Of a stretch of 28,643 nt of DNA, positions 6,761 to 14,584 are shown piece after piece; positions within the stretch are counted from its first letter, which is position 1, and every line of letters starts with the position of its first letter. This DNA comes from a virus. The position numbers and the translations under genes were made by a program. Under the pieces are notes generated by a model that ran no database searches, was not told where the DNA came from, and saw only the letters and a program-made list of their open reading frames with translations. The DNA is taken from positions 1 to 28,643 of the IMG/VR virus record IMGVR_UViG_3300006752_000148. One strand, 5' to 3'.

Positions 6761-9385
6761 ATGAGTGATATTTTTTATACGAACGTCACACGACTGTTCA
6801 ATGATATAGCTGTACGTGGAATCAAGAACGGTAAACCCTTCTCCCGTAAGGTTAAGTATGAGCCAACTCTCTATGTGAAGTCTGAGAAGCCATCAGGTCT
6901 TGTCACACTTGAAGGTGAGCATGTGGCTCCTGTACAGCCTGGTACTATGAAGGACTGTAGACTGTTTATCGACAAATATGATGGCATCGAGAACTTCAAA
7001 GTGTATGGACAGACTAACTATGTCAAGCAGTTTACTAATGCTGCGTTCCCAGGTATCATAGAGTTCGATCGTTCAAAGATTAATGTAACATCTATCGATA
7101 TCGAGGTGCAGTCTGATGAAGGGTTCCCTGACCCTGCTTACGCCGCATATCCTATTACAGCTATAACGATCCACAATAACATTGACGACATATACTATGT
7201 GTGGGGCTGTGGCGAATGGGAATCTGATAAGCGTGACCCTTCACTTGAGGGCGTACATATTCGATACACACAATGTGCTGACGAGGCTGACCTGCTACAT
7301 CGATTCGTCGACCAATGGAAGAAAGCCTATCCTGATATCATTACTGGCTGGAACAGTGAGTTGTTTGATATGCAGTACATTGCAAACAGACTACCTCGTG
7401 TAACTAACATCGAGGCTCGTGAGCTTTCACCCTTCAAGATGTTTGATTGGCAGAAGCGTTTCATTGCTGGTAAAGAGGTAAACTTCCCATACTTCTTTGG
7501 TATTAGCTGTCTGGACTATCTCGAGCTGTTTCGTAAGTTTGGTTATGCATATGGCTCGCAAGAATCCTATCGATTGGATCACATCGCACATGTAGTGCTT
7601 GGCGAGCGTAAGTTGGACTATAGTGAATACGGTGACTTGAACTCACTGTACAAGTTTGACTACCAAAAGTTTATTGACTACAACATTAAAGATACTCAGC
7701 TTGTTGACCGTATGGAAGACAAGCTAGGTCTAATCACTCTTGCTTGTACGATTGCGTATAAAGGTAAGGTTAACTACAAAGACGCCTTTGGTACTGTGGG
7801 TGTATGGGATGCTATCCTGCACAATTATATGATGGACCAAGGTATCGTTGTTAACCCTACTGGCAAGGGTGATAAGGAAGGTAAGATTGAAGGAGCTCAC
7901 GTTAAAGATCCGCATACAGGTATGCACGATTGGGTTGTGTCCTTTGACTTGAACTCTCTGTATCCTCATATCATGATGCAGTATAACATGAGTCCTGAAA
8001 CACTTGTTCCTGTCACTGTTCCTAATGTCTCAGTAGATAAGTTGTTGAAGCAAGAACGGTTTGACTTCGATAAGCAATACTGTATGACTGCTCGTGGTAA
8101 CCTGTTCCGTAAAGATAAGAAGGGTATGATTCCTACTCTTGTTGAAGGTTTGTATTCGGAACGTAAAGGCTATAAGAAAGAAATGCTTGCAGCTCAACAA
8201 GAGCTTGTCGATATGGGTCAGGAGAGTGACTATATCAACATGGTAATCGACCGTATGAAGACGCTTGAGAGCAACGAGAGTGTTGGTCAGACACGAGGCA
8301 ATACTTCATTTGTTAATGACGCTAAGGCCGAGTACGTTAGAGCTAAGTATGATGTTGAGAAGAAGATTGCTACACTAGACAACAAACAGCAAGCGATTAA
8401 GATTCTTATGAACTCCTTGTATGGCGCCACATCTAACGAGCACTTTAGATACTTTGACGTTCGCATTGCTGAGTCGATTACATTGTCAGGTCAGCTAACG
8501 ATCCGATGGGCTGAGAATCGCATTAACAAGTACCTCAATGAGATACTAAAGACTAATGAAGACTACGTGATTGCGATTGATACAGACTCTTTGTATGTAA
8601 ACATGGGTCCTCTTGTTGAGAAAGTTAAACCTAAAGACCCTGTAGTATTCTTGGATAAAGTTTCTAAGGAGAAGATCCAACCCCTATTCGAAACTGCATA
8701 TGACGAACTAAAGGAATACATGAATGCTCCTGAGCAGAAGATGGTTATGGAGCGTGAGGTGATTGCTGAACGAGGTGTGTGGACAGGTAAGAAACACTAT
8801 GCATTGAATGTATGGAATAGTGAGGGTGTACAGTATCCTGAGCCTAAACTCAAGGTTCAAGGTATTGAAGTTGTTCGCTCATCAACACCACAAGTCTGTC
8901 GAGACCTACTAAAGAGTACGATTAATGAGATTCTAACTACAGATGAGAGTACGGTTCAAGCTACGATTGCACGCGTCAGAGAAGAGTTTAACCAGCTTCC
9001 TGCAGAAGATATCGCTTTCCCAAGAACAGCCAATAACATTGATAAATATAGTGAAGGTAATGTAATCTATAAGAAGGGTACGCCAATTCATATTCGCGGA
9101 TCGTTGTTACATAACTACCATCTGGAACGTATGAATCTTACAAAGAAGTATGAACCTGTATATCCTGGTGAGAAGATTAAGTTTGTTTATGTTAGACAGC
9201 CTAACCCTCTTGCCGAGAACGTAATCGCTTTCAAAGGTATATTGCCTGATGAGTTTAACGTAAGAAAATATATTGATTATGACTTACAGTTTAGTAAGGC
9301 GTTTGTAGAACCTATCAAGAACATTCTTGATTCGATAGGGTGGAAACCTGAGAAGATAGCAACATTGGAGGACTTCTGGTCATGA
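6761..9385 (+). CDS. 43: family B DNA polymerase, gp43-like
   Basis: An 874-residue replicative polymerase (T4 gp43 is 898). The exonuclease motifs are SIDIEVQ (D and E at about 112/114, as in T4), GWNSELFDMQYI and YNIKDTQLVDRM. Polymerase motif A is SFDLNSLYPHIMMQYN near residue 395, motif B is QAIKILMNSLYGATSN, motif C is AIDTDSLYVNMG near 607, and KKHYAL corresponds to the KKRY element. All catalytic acids are present, so both synthesis and proofreading should work. The frame is uninterrupted: no intron, homing gene or split as seen in some relatives. There is no recognisable ribosome site upstream, and a promoter at 6726-6754 would give a leaderless mRNA. Its stop overlaps the next gene (ATGA). 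Confidence 0.97.
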   Translation: MSDIFYTNVTRLFNDIAVRGIKNGKPFSRKVKYEPTLYVKSEKPSGLVTLEGEHVAPVQPGTMKDCRLFIDKYDGIENFKVYGQTNYVKQFTNAAFPGIIEFDRSKINVTSIDIEVQSDEGFPDPAYAAYPITAITIHNNIDDIYYVWGCGEWESDKRDPSLEGVHIRYTQCADEADLLHRFVDQWKKAYPDIITGWNSELFDMQYIANRLPRVTNIEARELSPFKMFDWQKRFIAGKEVNFPYFFGISCLDYLELFRKFGYAYGSQESYRLDHIAHVVLGERKLDYSEYGDLNSLYKFDYQKFIDYNIKDTQLVDRMEDKLGLITLACTIAYKGKVNYKDAFGTVGVWDAILHNYMMDQGIVVNPTGKGDKEGKIEGAHVKDPHTGMHDWVVSFDLNSLYPHIMMQYNMSPETLVPVTVPNVSVDKLLKQERFDFDKQYCMTARGNLFRKDKKGMIPTLVEGLYSERKGYKKEMLAAQQELVDMGQESDYINMVIDRMKTLESNESVGQTRGNTSFVNDAKAEYVRAKYDVEKKIATLDNKQQAIKILMNSLYGATSNEHFRYFDVRIAESITLSGQLTIRWAENRINKYLNEILKTNEDYVIAIDTDSLYVNMGPLVEKVKPKDPVVFLDKVSKEKIQPLFETAYDELKEYMNAPEQKMVMEREVIAERGVWTGKKHYALNVWNSEGVQYPEPKLKVQGIEVVRSSTPQVCRDLLKSTINEILTTDESTVQATIARVREEFNQLPAEDIAFPRTANNIDKYSEGNVIYKKGTPIHIRGSLLHNYHLERMNLTKKYEPVYPGEKIKFVYVRQPNPLAENVIAFKGILPDEFNVRKYIDYDLQFSKAFVEPIKNILDSIGWKPEKIATLEDFWS

Positions 9386-9699
9386 GAGAGATACCTGAAG
9401 AATATATGAATTTTGATTTTGGTTTTACTGGTGTAAGTGAAGCTGAATACAAAGGACAGATCGAGAACGTAGAGCAGAAGGCAAAGACAGAAGCCGCTTT
9501 ATCAGTTCAACAAATTGAAGCTCAGAAAGATCAGATTGAATCTGAGCTTAAAGAAAAGGTCGAAGACCTTGAGAAGATTGTTATGCCACTACTAGTTAAC
9601 TTGCTGAAGACTTCAGACAAGGAATACATTTACTGGCCTGACCGGAAAGAAATGGTCCAAAGCCAGATCGATAAAGTTCTAGCTATTACGAGGGGCTAA
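9382..9699 (+). CDS. coiled-coil hypothetical protein (105 aa)
   Basis: A 105-residue protein with an N-terminal aromatic/acidic stretch (EEYMNFDFGFTGVSE), a central predicted coiled coil (about residues 25-70, rich in E/K/Q with regular hydrophobics), and a C-terminal segment KEYIYWPDRKEMVQSQIDKV. It starts by ATGA overlap with the polymerase and ends by TAATG overlap with a membrane/coiled-coil protein, so the two may act together. No enzymatic motif is visible. The position, straight after gp43, suggests a replication-associated or membrane-tethering role, but that is only inference. Confidence 0.75.
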   Translation: MREIPEEYMNFDFGFTGVSEAEYKGQIENVEQKAKTEAALSVQQIEAQKDQIESELKEKVEDLEKIVMPLLVNLLKTSDKEYIYWPDRKEMVQSQIDKVLAITRG

Positions 9700-10652
9700 T
9701 GGGATTTGCTGTTTTAACCCTATTCGTTGCACTAGCTATCTCTGCAGTTGCAGCATGGTATAGTATTGTTGGTTTAATGGCAATCTTTGCTGCAGCAGCT
9801 ATTCCTATTGCGATTATGGGAAGTGTTCTTGAGGTAGGTAAACTACTGACAGCTAGTTGGTTGTATCAAAACTGGACTAAGATACCATTCTTACTAAAGT
9901 CTTATCTGACTACAGCTGTGGTAGTACTAATGTTTATCACGTCGATGGGTATCTTCGGATTCTTATCAAAAGCACACTTAGACCAAACACTAATGACGGA
10001 GGGTTCTAATGACTTACTTATTCAAAACTTGGAAAGACAAATATCTCAACAACGAAGAATTATCACCAATGGAGAAACACTTCTCGGACAGTTGGATAAG
10101 ACGGTCGAAGTTCTCATCGAGTACGATAGAATCAGAGGACCTGAAGGTGCTCTTGCAGTCAGAAAAGGACAAGCAGAGCAAAGAGACGAGCTCAATTCAT
10201 CGATACAGTCTTCGGTTGGCGTCATTAATGAACTCAACGAAAAACTACTCCCGTTACAGAAAGAGCGTGTGGCGCTCGAGGCGGAAGTTGGCCCACTAAA
10301 GTATATTGCGGAGCTAATTTATGGTAATGAAGCAGAAAATATGTTGGACGAAGCTGTTCGACTTGTCATTCTATTACTTATCTTTGTCTTTGATCCGCTA
10401 GCAGTTTTGCTTGTGATTGCAGGCAATATGAGTTTGAGAGAAGCTATGGGCAAGCCACGTAAGATGGTTGAAGTATATAATTGGAAAACAGATGAAAATG
10501 TTGAAACGGAGATAAACGATGACGACGATACTACACATTCCGGACTTCCTGAGACGGATCCCGAAGGAGAAGAAGAGTTCAAAAAAACCTTCGGTAAAAA
10601 CTCCTCCTACGAAAAAAACAAAGTCTTCCACGGAATAAAAAAAAAGACTTGA
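9699..10652 (+). CDS. membrane protein with large central coiled coil
   Basis: A 317-residue protein with three N-terminal hydrophobic helices (about residues 3-22, 24-47 and 68-90), a long charged helical stretch (105-200, Q/E/R/L-rich, coiled-coil-like), a fourth hydrophobic helix (219-242) and an acidic then lysine-rich cytoplasmic-type tail (DDDD, then KKTFGKN, ending KKKT). This layout suggests a membrane anchor whose coiled coil protrudes from one face. It is coupled to the preceding coiled-coil protein and sits between polymerase and UvsX. I know similar proteins from marine T4-like phages but no assigned function. A second small frame (10519) overlaps its 3' end. Confidence 0.85.
   Translation: MGFAVLTLFVALAISAVAAWYSIVGLMAIFAAAAIPIAIMGSVLEVGKLLTASWLYQNWTKIPFLLKSYLTTAVVVLMFITSMGIFGFLSKAHLDQTLMTEGSNDLLIQNLERQISQQRRIITNGETLLGQLDKTVEVLIEYDRIRGPEGALAVRKGQAEQRDELNSSIQSSVGVINELNEKLLPLQKERVALEAEVGPLKYIAELIYGNEAENMLDEAVRLVILLLIFVFDPLAVLLVIAGNMSLREAMGKPRKMVEVYNWKTDENVETEINDDDDTTHSGLPETDPEGEEEFKKTFGKNSSYEKNKVFHGIKKKT
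10519..10638 (+). CDS. possible overlapping small gene (39 aa)
   Basis: Inside the 3' end of the membrane-protein gene, in another frame, GGAG (10508-10511) lies 7 bases before an ATG that opens a 39-residue frame: MTTILHIPDFLRRIPKEKK, then a Lys/Ser/Pro/Thr-rich basic tail. The strong ribosome site, the folded-looking LHIPDFLRR start and the stop shortly before uvsX are in favour. Complete overlap with another frame is against. If real it is a very basic small protein, perhaps nucleic-acid binding. Confidence 0.4.
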   Translation: MTTILHIPDFLRRIPKEKKSSKKPSVKTPPTKKTKSSTE

Positions 10653-10677
10653 TTTATAAACAGATACAGGATATTAT
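10649..10677 (+). promoter_or_regulatory. promoter before uvsX
   Basis: TTGATT (10649-10654), 17-base spacer, TATTAT (10672-10677). The -35 overlaps the TGA of the upstream gene. A start near 10684 would give a leader of about 21 bases containing the GAGG ribosome site of uvsX. Confidence 0.55.
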
Positions 10678-10704
10678 GAGAAACAATGATGACAAGTGAG
10701 GTAA

Positions 10705-11793
10705 ATGATGTCAGACTTCTTTAAGAATATGGTCAAGGACCTAAATGATGAAAATACTAATATGGCTGCTGATGGCAGCAACAGTAGCCAGTTTTCCGGG
10801 TGCGTCGATACCGGATCTTATATTCTCAATGCTGCTCTTTCAGGTAGCCTTTACGGTGGTGTTCCAAATAACAAGATTACAGCCTTTGCAGGGGAGTCTG
10901 CCACAGGTAAAACTTTCTTTGTTCTTTCTGTCGTTAAGCGTTTCCTGGACGATAACCCTACTGGTGCTGTCTTCTATTTTGACACAGAGGCTGCCGTAAC
11001 TAAGGAAATGATGGCGTCACGTGGTATTGACGTTGACCGTATCATTATCTCAGAACCAGAATCTATCCAGAAGTTTCGTCATACGTCTTTGCAGATTCTT
11101 GACAACTATGCTAAGAGTCCTGAGAAGAACCGTCCACCTATGATGTTTGTATTGGACTCATTAGGTCAGATGTCTACAACTAAAGAGTTGGAAGATACAG
11201 CAGAAGGTAAAGAAACTCGTGACATGACGAAAGCCCAAGTGCTGAAAGCTACGTTCCGTGTCTTGAGTCTGAAACTTGCTAAGGTGCAAGTCCCTCTGAT
11301 TGCAACTAACCATGTATACGAAGTTGTCGGCTCATACATTCCTACTAAAGAGATGGCTGGTGGTTCTGGTCTGAAGTATGCAGCATCTACTATTTGCTTC
11401 CTGTCTAAGAAGAAAGAGAAGGATGGCACTGAAGTAGTAGGCAACCAGATTAAGATTAAGATGACTAAGTCACGATTCACTAAAGAGAACAAGCAGGTCT
11501 CTGTGTTGCTGACTTACGACCAAGGACTAGACCGCTACTATGGTCTTACAGACCTGGCAGAGAAATATGGTATCTTCAAGAAAGTGAGTACACGTCTTGA
11601 GCTACCAGATGGCCGCAAAGTATTTGGCAAGGCTATCAATCAGAACCCTGAGGAGTACTTCACTCCTGAGATTATGAATCAACTTGAAGAATGTGCACAA
11701 CAGGAGTTCCTTTATGGCGACTATCAAAGATCAGTACGAGATACTGGAGACGAACTCGTTAGCGAACACAGCAGTCTTGAGACTGAAGAATAA
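10705..11793 (+). CDS. uvsX: UvsX RecA-like recombinase
   Basis: A 362-residue strand-exchange protein (T4 UvsX is about 390). Walker A is GESATGKT at 63-70, preceded by GGVPNNKITAFA; Walker B is MMFVLDSLG near 150; the ATNHVYEVVGSY block and GGSGLKYAAS correspond to the DNA-binding loop region. It drives recombination-dependent replication together with gp41 and gp43 encoded on either side. Two ATG codons (10705, 10708) follow a GAGG site, so the first residue is uncertain by one. Its 3' end overlaps the next gene by 80 bases. Confidence 0.95.
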   Translation: MMSDFFKNMVKDLNDENTNMAADGSNSSQFSGCVDTGSYILNAALSGSLYGGVPNNKITAFAGESATGKTFFVLSVVKRFLDDNPTGAVFYFDTEAAVTKEMMASRGIDVDRIIISEPESIQKFRHTSLQILDNYAKSPEKNRPPMMFVLDSLGQMSTTKELEDTAEGKETRDMTKAQVLKATFRVLSLKLAKVQVPLIATNHVYEVVGSYIPTKEMAGGSGLKYAASTICFLSKKKEKDGTEVVGNQIKIKMTKSRFTKENKQVSVLLTYDQGLDRYYGLTDLAEKYGIFKKVSTRLELPDGRKVFGKAINQNPEEYFTPEIMNQLEECAQQEFLYGDYQRSVRDTGDELVSEHSSLETEE

Positions 11794-12013
11794 CCAATTT
11801 GAAGGCGTAGAGTATTTTTACTCATACGTTCTACCCGGTGAGCCCGATGAGGAAACTGGGGAGATGCCAGTCTCGTTTGTATACGAGATTGTTAATGATA
11901 ATGGTAAGGATGCCGAACACAATGTACAGTTCGAAGATATCCTTGCCGAAGTTTTATATGATGTAGTGGTAGATAATGCTGGAAGAAACGATACTGAATC
12001 ACCTGATGAGTAA
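11714..12013 (+). CDS. hypothetical protein between uvsX and gp41 (99 aa)
   Basis: A 99-residue acidic protein starting inside the uvsX coding region with a good AGGAG ribosome site 7 bases upstream; the longer frame from 11684 lacks one. It contains TAVLRLKNNQFEGVEYFYSYVLPGEPDEETGEM in outline: strand-rich, with EYFYSYVL and PVSFVYEIV strands, then an acidic helix. Its end overlaps gp41 by 38 bases. The extent of overlap on both sides is unusual even here. Function unknown; the context is recombination and helicase loading. Confidence 0.7.
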   Translation: MATIKDQYEILETNSLANTAVLRLKNNQFEGVEYFYSYVLPGEPDEETGEMPVSFVYEIVNDNGKDAEHNVQFEDILAEVLYDVVVDNAGRNDTESPDE

Positions 12014-13361
12014 TGAGCAGTATGCTCGCAAAGTTGCTCCTTACATAGAACCAGAATACTTTGAGAGTGGTAACAACCGTAATCTGTTTCATAAGATTGC
12101 GGATTACCAGAACAAGTATAATGTTGTTCCTACAAAGGAAGCAGTCGTTATCGAACTTGGTAATGACACATCACTTACAGATGACCAATATCAGCAGACG
12201 GTTGAGACGATTGACCGATTCGCGCCTGATGAAAAAACCTCACTTGATTGGTTGACTGAGAAGACAGAAGAGTGGTGTCAAGAACGAGCTGTGCATAACG
12301 CCATCATGGAAGGTATCGATATTATCGATGGTAAGGACGATACACGAGATAAGGGTTCGTTACCTGACATCTTGTCTAAAGCTCTTGCTGTCAGCTTCGA
12401 CCAACATATCGGCCATGACTTCTTAGAAGACACCGATGCTCGTCATGAATTCTATACGAGAGAAGAGGAGAAGATTCCTTTTGATCTGGACTATATGAAC
12501 CAGATTACTAAAGGTGGTCTCCCAGACAAAACACTTAACATTTGTCTTGCTGGTACTGGTGTAGGTAAGTCTTTGTTTATGTGCCACATGGCTGCAAACA
12601 ATCTTACAGACGGCAAGAATGTATTATACATTACAATGGAGATGGCAGAGGAGCGGATTGCCGAACGTATTGACGCAAACCTCTTGAATGTTCCAATCGC
12701 TGAGGTATCAGAGTTACCAAAGCCTATGTATGATGAGAAGATTAATCGCCTGCGCTCTAAGACGCCAGGTAAACTAATCATTAAGGAATATCCAACAGCA
12801 TCTGCGGGCGTTGGACACTTCAGACATTTGCTAAATGAACTGAAGCTGAAACGTAACTTTATTCCTGATATCATTTATATTGATTACCTAAACATCTGTA
12901 CATCTACACGAATGAAATATGGTGCAAATGTAAATAGTTACACGCTTATCAAAGCAATCGCAGAGGAGTTGAGAGGTCTTGCAGTAGAACGCAGTGTACC
13001 GATTGTTAGCGCAACACAGACTACTCGCTCTGGCTTTACTAATAGTGATCCGGGACTGGAAGACACATCAGAGTCATTCGGTCTACCGGCCACAGCGGAC
13101 TTAATGTTCGCCCTAGTCTCCACAGAAGAGTTAGCGGAGATGGATCAGATTATGGTTAAGCAGTTGAAGAACCGCTATAACGATCCGACACATAATAAAC
13201 GATTCGTAATTGGTATTGACAGAGCTAGAATGAGGTTATATGACGTTGAACAATCAGCACAAGAAGGGATATTGGATGGACCACTCATGGATAACACAAC
13301 TTATGGCAAACGTTTTGAAGACGAAACAGCCGACAAATTCAGGAGTTTGTTTGATGAGTAA
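11976..13361 (+). CDS. 41: replicative helicase, gp41-like (DnaB family)
   Basis: A 461-residue DnaB-type helicase (T4 gp41 is about 475). The N-terminus MLEETILNHLMSNEQYARKV and EPEYFESG match T4 gp41; Walker A is AGTGVGKS at 192-199; LYITMEMAEERIAERIDAN follows; Walker B is IIYIDYLN near 300; FGLPATADLMFALVSTEEL and VKQLKNRYND complete the core. It forms the hexameric ring that unwinds the fork and hosts the primase. The ATG at 11976 is inside the preceding gene but gives the T4-like N-terminus. The end overlaps a 56-residue gene by 8 bases. Confidence 0.95.
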   Translation: MLEETILNHLMSNEQYARKVAPYIEPEYFESGNNRNLFHKIADYQNKYNVVPTKEAVVIELGNDTSLTDDQYQQTVETIDRFAPDEKTSLDWLTEKTEEWCQERAVHNAIMEGIDIIDGKDDTRDKGSLPDILSKALAVSFDQHIGHDFLEDTDARHEFYTREEEKIPFDLDYMNQITKGGLPDKTLNICLAGTGVGKSLFMCHMAANNLTDGKNVLYITMEMAEERIAERIDANLLNVPIAEVSELPKPMYDEKINRLRSKTPGKLIIKEYPTASAGVGHFRHLLNELKLKRNFIPDIIYIDYLNICTSTRMKYGANVNSYTLIKAIAEELRGLAVERSVPIVSATQTTRSGFTNSDPGLEDTSESFGLPATADLMFALVSTEELAEMDQIMVKQLKNRYNDPTHNKRFVIGIDRARMRLYDVEQSAQEGILDGPLMDNTTYGKRFEDETADKFRSLFDE

Positions 13362-13524
13362 TTATGAAGTAAGACGTCACGGAAAGAAGTGGAAAGTGTT
13401 TGAACTCTCCACTAACCAATATGTATTCTCAGCTAATAATAAATGGAAAGCCATTCAGGTTGAGAAGAACTTACAAAGTGGTGGGGGCTTTAATGGACAC
13501 ACACCAACATTCTTTAAAGTCTAA
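13354..13524 (+). CDS. small hypothetical protein (56 aa)
   Basis: A 56-residue protein starting 8 bases after AGGAG, at the gp41 stop. It begins MSNYEVRRHGKKWKVFELST, with YVFSANNKWKAIQVEKNL after it: alternating aromatic/basic strands as in small DNA- or substrate-binding beta folds (possibly AP2/integrase-arm-like, not proven). The longer frame from 13240 runs through gp41 and was rejected. The start of the sulfotransferase gene overlaps its last 32 bases. Confidence 0.65.
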   Translation: MSNYEVRRHGKKWKVFELSTNQYVFSANNKWKAIQVEKNLQSGGGFNGHTPTFFKV

Positions 13525-14140
13525 ACCTACTTTAATATTAGGTATAGGACCTGCTAGGACAGGAACATCATACCTTTTCAGCTTGTTCTTGAATGACAAT
13601 TTTAATGTCACTCATATGAAGGAGGATATGTATCTATATAATAACTCCGTCATTAATATATACGAATACAAAAAATGTTTTGGAACTACTGATAAAAATA
13701 TCTATGTTGATGTTAATCCTAGATATTCGTTTATGCCAAATTTGGATGAAGTGATAGCTCAGCTTAACTATCATTTTGATGTCCGATTAATTTGTACAGT
13801 TAGAGATCCGGTCAATTCTGTTATATCAGGTATAGAAGCGGCAGGTATGAGTTATGGTATATATCAAGAACATTATGACTTTAAATTTTTGATTGAGAGA
13901 ATGAAACACCATCCACTTTATGTGAAGTTTCTTGAACATCACGACTTTGAAAGTTTGTCTAAGTTTGTTGGCGCAGATGTAGAAACTCATACAAGAGTAG
14001 TAAATGTCAATCAAAGAGTTTCAAATGTTAAATGTACAGAGTCGATAGAAACAATTAGAAAAAAAATGAACAAACAATATGAGTATTTTTTCCGGAAAAA
14101 TGGAGAAGTTTTTATCAAAACAATATGGGAACATGCATAA
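13493..14140 (+). CDS. sulfotransferase-like protein
   Basis: A 215-residue P-loop protein. The N-terminus TLILGIGPARTGTSYLFSLF carries the 5'-phosphosulfate loop (G-x-x-R-T-G-T-S), and RLICTVRDPVNSVIS fits the 3'-phosphate-binding VRDPxxxxxS motif of PAPS-dependent sulfotransferases. It would move sulfate to a sugar or other acceptor; the acceptor is unknown. The gene is visibly richer in A+T and in AAA/ATA/TTT codons than the replication genes beside it, which suggests recent acquisition. I chose the ATG at 13493 just before the P-loop strand, with GGTGGGGG upstream. Its stop codon lies inside a late-promoter-like CATAAATA. Confidence 0.8.
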   Translation: MDTHQHSLKSKPTLILGIGPARTGTSYLFSLFLNDNFNVTHMKEDMYLYNNSVINIYEYKKCFGTTDKNIYVDVNPRYSFMPNLDEVIAQLNYHFDVRLICTVRDPVNSVISGIEAAGMSYGIYQEHYDFKFLIERMKHHPLYVKFLEHHDFESLSKFVGADVETHTRVVNVNQRVSNVKCTESIETIRKKMNKQYEYFFRKNGEVFIKTIWEHA

Positions 14141-14143
14141 ATA
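14136..14143 (+). promoter_or_regulatory. T4-late-like promoter CATAAATA
   Basis: CATAAATA, one base from the T4 late consensus TATAAATA, containing the TAA stop of the sulfotransferase gene. No protein gene follows for 240 bases; the next transcribed unit would be the candidate RNA at 14150-14308. Confidence 0.5.
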
Positions 14144-14149
14144 AAACGC

Positions 14150-14308
14150 AAAAGTGAGGACCTGAGAAGGAAACGCTATAGGTCCGAGGTGCGTCGATTC
14201 CTTAGAATTGGACTAAAACGACGAAGGAAATGGTAGGGCTACAACGGATGGGGTTACGCCTACCCACTTTCTGCTAAAGACTCGCGGTCAAACGCGGGTC
14301 TTTTTTTT
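14150..14308 (+). ncRNA. candidate structured non-coding RNA
   Basis: A gap with no convincing reading frame that can form a chain of helices: GGACCT (14158-14163) with AGGTCC (14180-14185); CGTCG (14192-14196) with CGACG (14219-14223), enclosing ATTC/GAAT around a CTTA loop; GGTAGG (14232-14237) with CCTACC (14259-14264); then a strong terminator (14276-14308). ACGC in the first loop could also pair with GCGT near 14191. It has a late-type promoter sequence just upstream. It is not a tRNA and I do not recognise a known family. It may instead be a long structured 3' UTR. Confidence 0.55.
14276..14308 (+). terminator. strong rho-independent terminator
   Basis: AAAGACTCGCG (14276-14286) pairs with CGCGGGTCTTT (14293-14303) with a single G-T pair, 6-base loop GTCAAA, followed by an unbroken run of T to 14308. 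It closes the upstream unit 14 bases before the next promoter. Confidence 0.92.
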
Positions 14309-14321
14309 ATGGAAAAAACTG

Positions 14322-14353
14322 TTGACTTTAATTACATTATAAGTGATTATAAT
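14322..14353 (+). promoter_or_regulatory. early-type promoter directly after terminator
   Basis: AAACTGTTGACT with the -35 at 14322-14327 and TATAAT at 14348-14353, spacer 20 bases. The distance from the -35 to the purine-rich ribosome site AAGAGAGAGG (41 bases) is nearly the same as at 14797 and 16440 (40). Confidence 0.7.
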
Positions 14354-14380
14354 ACTATGGTAAAGAGAGAGGAAAATATC

Positions 14381-14584
14381 ATGTTAGAAAATTTTATAAA
14401 CACAGTTATTTCAAAAGCTAGTGAGCTTGCTCGTTCTATGGATGATGGAATGATTAGTCTCAATCAACTTGATGCTATCATTCGTTCTACGAATGAGTAT
14501 ACTGACATTCACTTTCACACACTCGAAGATGCTGTGATGGAAGTAGAAACCATTCTTGAAAACCAAGGCCGTCTAGGTGACTAA
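14381..14584 (+). CDS. small acidic hypothetical protein (67 aa)
   Basis: A 67-residue acidic, helical protein (MLENFINTVISKASELARSM, later a DAVMEVETILE helix). The chosen ATG follows GAGAGAGG; an ATG at 14309 in the same frame lies before the promoter and would translate it, so it was rejected. It is first in the transcript from 14322 and is joined to the next gene by TAATG. Position behind a terminator-promoter cassette suggests an early accessory (host-modulating) gene, but nothing in the protein shows its target. Confidence 0.65.
   Translation: MLENFINTVISKASELARSMDDGMISLNQLDAIIRSTNEYTDIHFHTLEDAVMEVETILENQGRLGD

Noticed and set aside
6761-9385. Intron or homing endonuclease in the polymerase gene
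   Set aside because: All exonuclease and polymerase motifs occur in one uninterrupted frame of normal length.
10009-10299. 96-residue + frame within the membrane-protein gene
   Set aside because: It is a shadow of the coiled-coil coding region in another frame, with no ribosome site and unnatural composition.
13240-13353. Long upstream start for the 56-residue gene after gp41
   Set aside because: The extension is a shadow of gp41; AGGAG and start at 13354 are clearly better.
14158-14240. Resemblance to glutamine riboswitch (GACGAAGGAA..GTAGG) or to signal-recognition-particle RNA (AGAAGGAAACGC)
   Set aside because: Only short A/G-rich pieces match; the closing helix and order of elements of either RNA cannot be built.
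14150-14275. Possible tRNA (GCGTCGATTCC looked like a T-arm)
   Set aside because: No 5-bp T-stem or 7-bp acceptor stem can be formed around it, and no anticodon arm is present.
14309-14380. ATG at 14309 as start of the 14381 gene
   Set aside because: It lies before the promoter -35 and -10, so the mRNA would not include it; the AGAGAGAGG site favours 14381.
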